From NCBI GenBank assembly GCA_028279405.1, contig JANQNU010000042.1:1-56837 (forward strand): a stretch of DNA of 56,837 nucleotides. Direction: 5' to 3'. This document shows, piece after piece, positions 28,173-34,445 of this stretch. The stretch comes from Phycisphaerae bacterium. GTDB lineage: Bacteria > Planctomycetota > Phycisphaerae > UBA1845 > Fen-1342. Numbering within the stretch: the first letter of the stretch is position 1; every line of letters starts with the position of its first letter. The position numbers and the translations under genes were made by a program. The notes beneath the pieces are model-generated. The model ran no database searches, was not told the origin of the DNA, and worked only from the letters and a program-made list of their open reading frames with translations.

Positions 28173-29462
28173 ATGAACGGAAATCGAAGATCCCGGCCTG
28201 GCGTACAGGTCGGCGGGTGGTTGACGCTGAGTTGCCTGATGGCGCTGCTGGCGGGCGGCTGCCCGACCGAGATGGTAGACCCGATCGACGCCGGCCAGAC
28301 GGCACCGGGCGTCGAAGGTCCGCGCGGCCCACAAGGCGAACCTGGCCCGATCGGCCCGGAAGGTGCGCCGGGCACGCCAGGCGAACGCGGCGAGGCGGGC
28401 ATACCCGGAGCGAACGGCGCGCCCGGCCTACCTGGCGACCAGGGCCCCCAAGGTGAGCAGGGCGCCCCAGGCGAACCCGGCGAACGGGGCCCGCAGGGAG
28501 CACAGGGCCCCATCGGTCCGCAAGGCGAAGCCGGGCCGGCCGGCCAGGACGCTTCGCGCCTGGTCTACGGCGATGGCTCCGCGGGTGCGAAGACGTTTCC
28601 GCCGGGAGAACTCTGGGGCGAACGCCTCAACTTGCAGTTCACCGACTTCGAGGTCGAGACCGGCGCTGCAATCACGATCCCGAGCGGCATGGTTATTCGC
28701 TGCACCGGTGACTTCATCAACAACGGCAGTATCGTCGTATCCAGGGCCGCCGGCGGCGGCTTCTCAGCAGAGGCCCCGAGGCTGCGACCGGCGCATCCAG
28801 GATGGTCCTGGGAACATCCCACACCTGGCGCCAAAGCCCTGGCTTCCCGTGCCGCACTCGGTGGCAAGGGCGGCCGCGGGCACGTCGCGTGGACCGCTCG
28901 TTGGCTGCTCGCACCCGGACTGTACGGCGGCGGTGGCGGCGCCTCCACCTCGTCCTTCGACGGCGGTGACGGGGGCGGCGCGCTCGTCATCATCGTAGAG
29001 GGTACTTTCACCAACAACGGCGTGATTCGCGCGTCCGGCGGCGACGCCCGCGGACTTACCGCAGGCGGTGGCGCGGGCGGCATCGTGATCATCGCGGCCA
29101 AGGGCGCAGCCCGCAACAACGGCATCATCGAAGCACGCGGCGGTAATGGCCACGATGCCCAAGGAGGTTTCACCGTCGGCTACGGTGGCGGCGGCGGCGG
29201 CAGCGGCGGTATCGTCCACTTCCTGTCGCCGATCGTTCAAACCGGACTGGTTGACTTGGCGGGAGGCACTGGCGGCGACGAGGCGCCGGGTTCGTTTGCC
29301 GCAGAAAGCCGTTCGGCCGGGGCGGGCGGCGGCGCTTGCGCCGGCAGCGGAGGAGACGGCGGCACCATCACCGGCGGGGGCACAACGCGGATCCTCGGCG
29401 GGGACGACGGCGACGACGGACTGCTGCTGACCGATGAAGTCAACCCGACAGCGTTCTTCTGA
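28173..29462 (+). CDS. Collagen-like lipoprotein with Gly-rich beta domain
   Basis: 429 residues. The N-terminal signal ends in LLAGG-C (Cys about residue 30), a lipobox. Residues ~49-129 contain 27 uninterrupted Gly-x-y triplets rich in Pro, Glu and Gln (GPRGPQGEPGPIGPEGAPG), a bacterial collagen-like stalk that should trimerise. The C-terminal 300 residues are Gly/Ala/Ser-rich with repeats such as GTFTNNGVIRASGGDARGLT and ARNNGIIEARGGNGHDAQGG, resembling beta-helical surface proteins. AGGAG precedes the ATG. It is followed by a strong terminator. Surface display is inferred; ligand unknown. Confidence 0.85.
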   Translation: MNGNRRSRPGVQVGGWLTLSCLMALLAGGCPTEMVDPIDAGQTAPGVEGPRGPQGEPGPIGPEGAPGTPGERGEAGIPGANGAPGLPGDQGPQGEQGAPGEPGERGPQGAQGPIGPQGEAGPAGQDASRLVYGDGSAGAKTFPPGELWGERLNLQFTDFEVETGAAITIPSGMVIRCTGDFINNGSIVVSRAAGGGFSAEAPRLRPAHPGWSWEHPTPGAKALASRAALGGKGGRGHVAWTARWLLAPGLYGGGGGASTSSFDGGDGGGALVIIVEGTFTNNGVIRASGGDARGLTAGGGAGGIVIIAAKGAARNNGIIEARGGNGHDAQGGFTVGYGGGGGGSGGIVHFLSPIVQTGLVDLAGGTGGDEAPGSFAAESRSAGAGGGACAGSGGDGGTITGGGTTRILGGDDGDDGLLLTDEVNPTAFF

Positions 29463-29486
29463 TCAACGCCCTACCATGATCGACAC

Positions 29487-29528
29487 GCGACCCGTCACGC
29501 GCTCCGGCGCTGGGCGGGTCGCTTTGTT
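29487..29528 (+). terminator. Intrinsic terminator after the collagen-like gene
   Basis: GCGACCCG (29487-29494) pairs with CGGGTCGC (29515-29522), 8 perfect pairs, followed by TTTGTT. It starts 25 bases after the stop and also separates this gene from the convergent EEP hydrolase. Confidence 0.75.
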
Positions 29529-29573
29529 ATGGCGTTCGTCAGCCCCCGGCGAACGAATCACACGCAGGCGAGT

Positions 29574-30575
29574 TCAACGCTCCCCGGACACGTCGAGATC
29601 AATGGTCGAATACACCGGCAGATGGTCCGAAAGCGTCGTGCGGATTGACGCGAGATTCTCGGCAACACACTGATCGTTGACGAGAATCCAGTCGATGGCC
29701 CGCATGGGTGTCCGCGAGGGCACGGTGTACGGTGCCGACGCCGACGTCGGCCGCGCGCCGGACGACAGGCCACCCGGCCCCACCAGGTACGCGATCGCGT
29801 TGCGCCCCTTCGGATCGAGCGGCGCACCGGGCGAATCGGGATGGTGCGAGTTGAGATCCCCAGCGAGCACGAGCGGACCGTCGTACATCGCGCAGACCGC
29901 AGCGATGCGCCGTGCCGCTGCCACGCGGATCGCTTCGCCACGATGATCGAGGTGGACCGCGATCACGGTCAGCGTCCGACCGGGTGTGATCTCGATCGAC
30001 GACACGACCCCCTGCTTGCTCCCGGCCACCAACGCCTCTACCGCCGAATAACGCGGAAGTTCCAGAGGCTCGGCCTTCGCAATCGGAAATCGGCTCAGGA
30101 TCGCGTTGCCGGTTCGAACGGTGAAGAACGGCAACGATACATCGATGTTGCACTGCGCAACGAGGTGCCGCAGCCCCGATCGTTCCGCCAGATACGCGGC
30201 CTGATCGACGCGGTGGCTCCACGGCGCGTCGAAGTCGACCTCGTTCAGGACGACGATGTCCGCGTCAGACGCGCGCAGCAATGCTGCGATCTGGTCGAGC
30301 CGGTCGCGCCGCTCGGACCGTGTACCACCGTCCCAGTTGGACGCGCCCAAGCCGCGGCCGTGCGCGATGTTGAACGTCAGCACACGCAGCCGTGATCCGC
30401 CCAGTTGCGCGCTGTCCGCGCCCGGGTCGTTGGCGATCGCCACGGCACGCTCCGCTGCACCGGAGCGGTACGCCGCGTGTTGCATCAGGATCCCGGCCAA
30501 GAGCGCGCACCCGATGTAGAAGACGATCCGCGGGCAACGCTGGAGCGATCCTCCGGATTCCGCCGCGCGCCGCAT
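29574..30575 (-). CDS. Membrane-anchored endonuclease/exonuclease/phosphatase-family hydrolase
   Basis: 333 residues. A signal anchor (RIVFYIGCALLAGILMQHAA, residues 16-35) is followed by an EEP (DNase I-like) domain: LRVLTFNIAHGRG (catalytic Asn), IVVLNEVDFD (Glu), VIAVHLDHRGEAIR, LVLAGDLNSHHPDSPG (Asp-x-Asn), AIDWILVN and TLSDHLPVYSTI (Asp-His). Such enzymes cleave phosphodiester bonds in nucleic acid, inositol phosphates or lipids; the substrate is unknown and the active site should be outside the cytosol. Its ATG overlaps the NAD-kinase-like stop (TGATG), so the two are translationally coupled; an upstream start at 31031 inside that gene is rejected. Confidence 0.87.
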   Translation of the reverse strand: MRRAAESGGSLQRCPRIVFYIGCALLAGILMQHAAYRSGAAERAVAIANDPGADSAQLGGSRLRVLTFNIAHGRGLGASNWDGGTRSERRDRLDQIAALLRASDADIVVLNEVDFDAPWSHRVDQAAYLAERSGLRHLVAQCNIDVSLPFFTVRTGNAILSRFPIAKAEPLELPRYSAVEALVAGSKQGVVSSIEITPGRTLTVIAVHLDHRGEAIRVAAARRIAAVCAMYDGPLVLAGDLNSHHPDSPGAPLDPKGRNAIAYLVGPGGLSSGARPTSASAPYTVPSRTPMRAIDWILVNDQCVAENLASIRTTLSDHLPVYSTIDLDVSGER

Positions 30576-31606
30576 CACACCCTTCTCGCGTTGGAGCGTG
30601 TGCCTTCCGGCGGCATCACGAGTTGCGCCATCTGCCCGGCAACCGTGATCGTCGCGATTGCGCCGCTGTTGAACTCCAGGAAATCGGTCTCCATACCATC
30701 TGAGAAGATGACGCCGTGCTTGGGCATCAACGACTCGAGGATCAGTTGCTCTTCGCGCACCAGGGCGCCGGCTACGAGATTGGCCCCGCTGACGCGGCTT
30801 CGAAACGGTTCCCGCACAACCCAGAACAACCGTCGATCCGCGCGGCCCAACGGCGGCACATCGGGTGCGGGGGTGCCCGTCAGCCGAGCGATCCCGGCGG
30901 CCATATTGAACACGGAGGATAGCCAACCGGTCGCTCCGGCACCGGTCGCGACGAGCACGCCGCTGGAGGATTGCGCCTCGGAGCCTTCGGCGACTTCGAT
31001 GGTATACCGCGCCGATGCGTGCGATCGACACCCGATAAAGAGATCATTGAATGCCAACAGCCGCTGCCCGTCGTTGAGCCGAGCTTCGGCCATGGTGACC
31101 GTCGCGCTCCGGTGTCGACCCTCGAGGACGCGTTGAACGGCGTTTCGCACATTCGCCGACCGGAATGGCAGGAGTACGCCGTCGAGCCGCCCCGGATCCG
31201 GGTTGACCCCGACGATCGGCGTTTCGCCGACGTACTTCGCTGTGTTCGCCACCAACCCGTCCTGGCCGACCACGACGACGACTGCTGTGTTCCAGAAATC
31301 GAACGTCGGCAGCAGCGCACGATCCAGGACTTTCACTGGCAACCCAAGGTCCACCGCGGAGCGCACGTCGCCGATGGCGTCTTCGTAGGTCTGGTCTTCG
31401 TCCGCGTACTCGTCGAAATGCACGGCCGCCTTGACGCCCGCGGCGCGGCGCTGCTCGGATCCGAGCCCGGCCCGACGGGCGCGCTCGTGCTCGTGTGCGC
31501 TGGCCAGGCGGAACTTAGCCATCGCCGGAGAAACCCAACGCGCCTTGAGGTCACGATATCTAGTTTCTCTTCTGACTACGACGATCTTTGGCTTTGACGG
31601 CTGCAT
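30575..31606 (-). CDS. Divergent NAD(+)/NADH kinase-family protein
   Basis: 343 residues, longer than typical NAD kinase (about 290). The start KIVVVRRETRYRDLKARW fits the family. The signature GGDGT is altered to GQDGL (VVVVGQDGLVANTAKYVGET) but the catalytic Asp is kept; PIVGVNPDPGRLDGVLLPF, LAFNDLFIG (normally NE) and GVLVATGAGATGWLSS match the nucleotide-binding beta core in modified form. NAD kinases phosphorylate NAD to NADP; here the changed motifs leave activity uncertain. Its first 47 bases overlap the end of the SPFH gene, and its stop overlaps the EEP start, so all three form one operon. Confidence 0.8.
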   Translation of the reverse strand: MQPSKPKIVVVRRETRYRDLKARWVSPAMAKFRLASAHEHERARRAGLGSEQRRAAGVKAAVHFDEYADEDQTYEDAIGDVRSAVDLGLPVKVLDRALLPTFDFWNTAVVVVVGQDGLVANTAKYVGETPIVGVNPDPGRLDGVLLPFRSANVRNAVQRVLEGRHRSATVTMAEARLNDGQRLLAFNDLFIGCRSHASARYTIEVAEGSEAQSSSGVLVATGAGATGWLSSVFNMAAGIARLTGTPAPDVPPLGRADRRLFWVVREPFRSRVSGANLVAGALVREEQLILESLMPKHGVIFSDGMETDFLEFNSGAIATITVAGQMAQLVMPPEGTRSNARRV

Positions 31607-32588
31607 GATCGATGATCGTCTCCGCAGAGGGCGTCGACCCGTTTCCCTCGAGCAAGCTTGAAAGCAGGTCGGGCGTGATGTTCAACGTGCCGATCTTCTC
31701 GGCGCGCTCGGCGAGTTCACGGAACGCGATCGCGATATGGTCGCCGGCGCCCGCGCCACCGGTCGCCATCAGGGTTCGCCAGTCGGCGTCGCGCATCGCT
31801 TCCACTACTGCCTTGATGGCCTCGGCGCGCGCGCCGGACTCGAGCCGCTGATTAGCGACCTTGCGCTCGACGAGTGTCGACCGCTGCTGCTCGATCGCGA
31901 TCTCCGCCTCCATCTGTTTCTCGCGCACGTTCCGTTTCTTGCGCGCGACCGCGATCTCTGTCTCCAGTTCGTTTTCCTTGATCTGGCGCTCCAGCTCGAC
32001 AGCAGCGTTACGCCGCGCGTAGACCGCCTCGTCCGCCTTTCGCAACAGTTCCTCGCGCGCGCCGGCCTGGATCGCTTTGCCCATCTCGGGCGTCGGCGCC
32101 AGCGAGAGCACGTTGAATGCCATCACTTCGACCCCGAGGTCGCCGACCACCTGCGACGTGCGCAGCCCGGCCAGGACATGCTCGGCGAGGGACGCGGAAT
32201 GAAGCAGCAGCGCATCGAGCGGGTGTTCGTGCGTGAACGAACGGGTCAGGGCCTGCGCCGGCGGAACAAGGCGGTCGTTGAGCTTGGTCGGATCGTCGGA
32301 GAGATAGCGGCCGGCGCCATCGACGCTGAAGTCGAGAATGTGGGCGACCCGTTCGGGGTCCGTGATGCGGTAGGTCAACTCGCCCTGGACCGTCACTTCC
32401 TGGTAGTCCGCCGTCATCTCGGTAAAGGCGTATGGCACATCGACGCTCGTCAGTGGAATACGGACGATTTCCGCGCTGAATCGCAGATAGAAGAAACTCA
32501 GGCCGGCCCCGCTCCGTCTGCGCTTTCCGTTCACGAAATGAATGACGTGCGTCGTCGGGGGCGCTTTTACGTAGCCGAATCCAAGCAT
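31560..32588 (-). CDS. SPFH/band-7 domain protein
   Basis: 342 residues. After a short N-terminal beta strand (MLGFGYVKAPPTTHVIHFVN) comes a band-7/SPFH domain (residues 35-180: VRIPLTSVDVPYAFTEMTAD, VQGELTYRITDPERVAHILD), then a long charged coiled coil (KADEAVYARRNAAVELERQI, KENELETEIAVARKKRNVRE) and a helical tail (GTLNITPDLLSSLL). There is no clear membrane helix. SPFH proteins assemble into large membrane-associated rings or scaffolds. GGAGG lies 8 bases before the ATG at 32588. It heads the operon with the NAD-kinase-like and EEP genes and starts 43 bases after the last tRNA gene. Confidence 0.85.
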   Translation of the reverse strand: MLGFGYVKAPPTTHVIHFVNGKRRRSGAGLSFFYLRFSAEIVRIPLTSVDVPYAFTEMTADYQEVTVQGELTYRITDPERVAHILDFSVDGAGRYLSDDPTKLNDRLVPPAQALTRSFTHEHPLDALLLHSASLAEHVLAGLRTSQVVGDLGVEVMAFNVLSLAPTPEMGKAIQAGAREELLRKADEAVYARRNAAVELERQIKENELETEIAVARKKRNVREKQMEAEIAIEQQRSTLVERKVANQRLESGARAEAIKAVVEAMRDADWRTLMATGGAGAGDHIAIAFRELAERAEKIGTLNITPDLLSSLLEGNGSTPSAETIIDHAAVKAKDRRSQKRN

Positions 32589-32630
32589 CGTCGGTCCTCC
32601 CTTTCGACTTCGATTCACATACGCTACCAC

Positions 32631-32721
32631 CGGAGCCCGGCGGAGTCGAACCGCGCACAAGCAGCTGCATGTGCCATCCCATTTCCAGCAGGCGGCCGGC
32701 ACCACGCCGACATCGGGCTCC
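32631..32721 (-). tRNA. tRNA-Ser(GGA) with 8/4 allo-tRNA architecture
   Basis: Minus strand, 91 bases including discriminator G. Acceptor GGAGCCCG pairs with CGGGCTCC, 8 perfect pairs. D stem GTCGGC/GCCGGC with loop GTGGT; anticodon loop CTGGAAA (GGA at 32684-32686, reads UCC/UCU); long variable arm with GCACA/TGTGC; T arm GCGG-TTCGACT-CCGC, only 4 pairs. In a 7/5 reading position 49 would face 65 as C-C, whereas position 8 (G) pairs with 65 (C). The anticodon stem is weak (two G-U pairs next to the loop, outer G-A). No CCA is encoded. The discriminator G and long variable arm are seryl identity features. Confidence 0.75.
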
Positions 32722-32726
32722 CGAAC

Positions 32727-32811
32727 CGGAGCGCAGAGGGCACGATCCCCAGACACGATGGTCCCACCTGTTTTCGAAACAGGGGCGGCGCCGACCGCCG
32801 CTTTACGCTCC
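32727..32811 (-). tRNA. tRNA-Ser(CGA) with 8/4 allo-tRNA architecture
   Basis: Minus strand, 85 bases with discriminator G. Acceptor GGAGCGTA pairs with TGCGCTCC in 8 pairs (one G-U). D stem GCGGCG/CGCCGC with loop GTCGG; anticodon arm CCTGT-TTCGAAA-ACAGG is perfect, anticodon CGA at 32774-32776 (reads UCG). The variable arm folds through GGAC/GTCT. T arm GGGG-ATCGTGC-CCTC has 4 pairs with one wobble; the loop has A54 and T58 instead of the usual T54/A58. Position 49 (T) cannot pair with 65 (T), but position 8 (A) can. It lies 5 bases upstream of the GGA gene. The unusual T loop makes functionality less sure than for its neighbours. Confidence 0.7.
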
Positions 32812-32823
32812 TCGAGTTGTCAA

Positions 32824-32911
32824 CGGACGGCAGAGGAGTCGAACCTCACGCCCCCGAAGGGGCGCCATCTCCTTAGCAGGGAGTGGCGGGCCCACGCCCG
32901 CGTTACCATCC
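32824..32911 (-). tRNA. tRNA-Ser(GCT) with 8/4 allo-tRNA architecture
   Basis: Minus strand, 88 bases with discriminator G. Acceptor GGATGGTA pairs with TGCCGTCC in 8 pairs (two G-U). D stem GCGGGC/GCCCGC with a 4-base loop GTGG, as in bacterial selenocysteine tRNA. Anticodon stem CTCC/GGAG with loop CTGCTAA, anticodon GCT at 32875-32877 (reads AGC/AGU). The variable arm is a 7-bp stem closed by a TTCG tetraloop. T arm GAGG-TTCGACT-CCTC has 4 pairs. Position 8 is A, not the near-universal T. Twelve bases separate it from the CGA gene. It is the first gene of the array in the direction of transcription. Confidence 0.75.
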
Positions 32912-32988
32912 CGGTCCATTTCTGCGAACCCCCATCTCGTCGGCCCCTGGCCATGCCGGCAGGATCGACCTCAGCATGAACGCGCATG

Positions 32989-33023
32989 AAAAAAGCCGAC
33001 CGACCTCGCGGGGCCGACCGGCT
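32989..33023 (-). terminator. Intrinsic terminator of the candidate small RNA
   Basis: On the minus strand AGCCGGTCGGCC pairs with GGTCGGTCGGCT over 12 positions (three G-U pairs) around the loop CCGCGA, followed directly by TTTTTT. No annotated gene ends just upstream, which points to a short RNA starting near 33140. Confidence 0.8.
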
Positions 33024-33140
33024 GGGATCACATGGCGATCATCAAACGGTTACCCGCTCGCGCGCGACCTCCCCGGACGGCCCACCTGGGACCAACTCAT
33101 AGATGAATTCCGTTCTTGCGCGGCAAATCGTTTCATGACG
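32989..33140 (-). ncRNA. Candidate small RNA of about 150 nt
   Basis: Bounded by a TTGACA-N17-GATATT promoter (33147-33175) and a strong terminator (32989-33023), with no substantial gene between. It does not show the SRP, tmRNA or RNase P signatures I know. A 28-codon ORF begins with an ATG at 33136, four or five bases after the expected start of transcription, so a leaderless small-protein mRNA is an alternative. It lies just upstream of the three tRNA-Ser genes on the same strand. Confidence 0.5.
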
Positions 33141-33146
33141 AGCGGC

Positions 33147-33175
33147 AATATCTCATTCGGCAAACGAGTTGTCAA
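33147..33175 (-). promoter_or_regulatory. Sigma-70-like promoter for the candidate small RNA
   Basis: Minus strand: consensus TTGACA at 33170-33175, exactly 17 bases, then GATATT at 33147-33152. It points towards the terminator at 32989 and away from the thioredoxin gene. Confidence 0.65.
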
Positions 33176-33285
33176 GAGCGATCTAAGCAATCCACCACCT
33201 CCGTCACACGCATGTGACGTGTGGGTGAGGAAGTGCCGCCGCGCTATAATGTGCGTCATGGAGCGGTTCCACATGGAGTCCGAAG

Positions 33286-34134
33286 ATGATCGAAACCACT
33301 TTCCGGTCGTTCTCACTGGTGGTCCTTCTCGCGACAGCAGCCACGGCGTCAGAAGTCAGCTGGCTGACGAATTGGGAGGAGGCGGTGACCGCATCGAGGG
33401 CGCAACGTAAGCCAATCTTCGTTGACGTGTTCACGACGTGGTGTCCGCCGTGCAAGCAGCTCGACGCCGAGACCTTCTCCGACAAGCAGTTCGCGACCTT
33501 GGCCGCCGACGTCGTGCTGCTCAAACAGGACGCCGAAAAGGGTGGCCGGGAGCTGGCCAAGCGGTATGGCGTCCGCGGTTACCCCACGCTACTGCTGTTG
33601 GATGCCGACGGGAAACTGATGGCGCGAATGGTGGGGTTCCAGCCGCCCGACCGGCTGGTTCGGCAAACCCGCCGGCTGATCGAGTTGAGCGCGCGCCTGC
33701 CCAAGATCGAAGCCGGGCTGAAGCAGCGGCCCACCGATCCGCAGCTGAACATGCAGCTGGCCGAACTGCTGTTCGCCCGCGATCGATCGATGGAGGCATT
33801 GAAGATCGTTGAAACGCTGGACAAGGCGGCGGTTCGAGAGCCCGCGATGGCACCGTTGTGTCTACGAGCGGCGCGAACACTGTTCGAACAGACCCCGCCC
33901 GTCGAACAGCAGCAGCCCGTGCTCGAACGGATCGCGAACCTGCTCAAGAAGGCCGACACGCTCGCAAAGGATGTCTATGTCGCGGCCGAGGCGAAGCTGA
34001 TGCTGGCCCAGTCGCACATGATCCGTGGCGAGCTCGACGTCGCACAGGACTACGCACGCGCGGTGACGGCGTTGGACGATGCCCCTCCACACATGCGTGA
34101 CTTTGCTCGACAGCTACTGCGATCGCTGAAGTAG
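33286..34134 (+). CDS. Secreted thioredoxin-fold protein with TPR-like tail
   Basis: 282 residues. N-terminal signal peptide (RSFSLVVLLATAATA). The thioredoxin domain spans about residues 25-125 with the redox motif TTWCPPCKQL (Cys-Pro-Pro-Cys) and the cis-Pro region VRGYPTLLLLDADGK. Residues 130-282 are helical repeats resembling TPRs (DPQLNMQLAELLFARDRSME, AAEAKLMLAQSHMIRGELDV). It probably exchanges disulfides or handles cytochrome or other exported substrates in the periplasm. GGAG precedes the ATG by 8 bases. It is transcribed away from the small RNA promoter. Confidence 0.88.
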   Translation: MIETTFRSFSLVVLLATAATASEVSWLTNWEEAVTASRAQRKPIFVDVFTTWCPPCKQLDAETFSDKQFATLAADVVLLKQDAEKGGRELAKRYGVRGYPTLLLLDADGKLMARMVGFQPPDRLVRQTRRLIELSARLPKIEAGLKQRPTDPQLNMQLAELLFARDRSMEALKIVETLDKAAVREPAMAPLCLRAARTLFEQTPPVEQQQPVLERIANLLKKADTLAKDVYVAAEAKLMLAQSHMIRGELDVAQDYARAVTALDDAPPHMRDFARQLLRSLK

Positions 34135-34247
34135 GCCGATCCACCCACGGACTTGCACCCGGCGCGACAAGGGCCCCGGCCTCCGCCCCCCCCTCACTTG
34201 GCATCCTTCGTCGCCGACCTTCAAGCGACAAATCGTAAGCCACCCTC

Positions 34248-34273
34248 CCGCGCCGCAACATGTTGCGGCGCGG
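34248..34273. repeat. Perfect 26-bp palindrome in an empty intergenic stretch
   Basis: The 13 bases CCGCGCCGCAACA are followed immediately by their exact reverse complement. It lies in a 311-base gap (34135-34445) in which I see no gene. The self-complementary, loop-free form favours a dimeric protein site or cruciform over a terminator, though a hairpin with a small loop is possible. No T run follows on either strand. Confidence 0.6.
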
Positions 34274-34445
34274 CGGATGCGGATTCGTGGCCATCCGGGA
34301 AGCTGCGCCTTTGCCGGCGCCATCAAAACCGCCCTTCCCGACGCCCGATCGGCGTTTTTGACAACGCGCGCTCTGTTTGGCACGCCGCCTGTAATGACGC
34401 GTCGACAGCGCCAGCGAGTGCGAGTTGCCAAGGAGCGCTGAAGCG

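Noticed and set aside
28310..28550. GC-rich short repeats as a possible CRISPR or VNTR locus
   Set aside because: The periodicity is 9 bases, set by Gly-x-y codons of the collagen-like protein; there are no spacers.
32727..32811. Plus-strand tRNA-Arg(UCG) reading of the same palindromic segment
   Set aside because: The anticodon arm is palindromic enough to read TCG on the plus strand, but that strand lacks a T loop and mismatches at the base of the acceptor stem, while the minus strand gives 8 acceptor pairs and matches its two neighbours.
34356..34395. TTGACA followed by TGTAAT as a promoter for the TSP3 protein gene
   Set aside because: The spacer is 26 bases, too long for a sigma-70 promoter.
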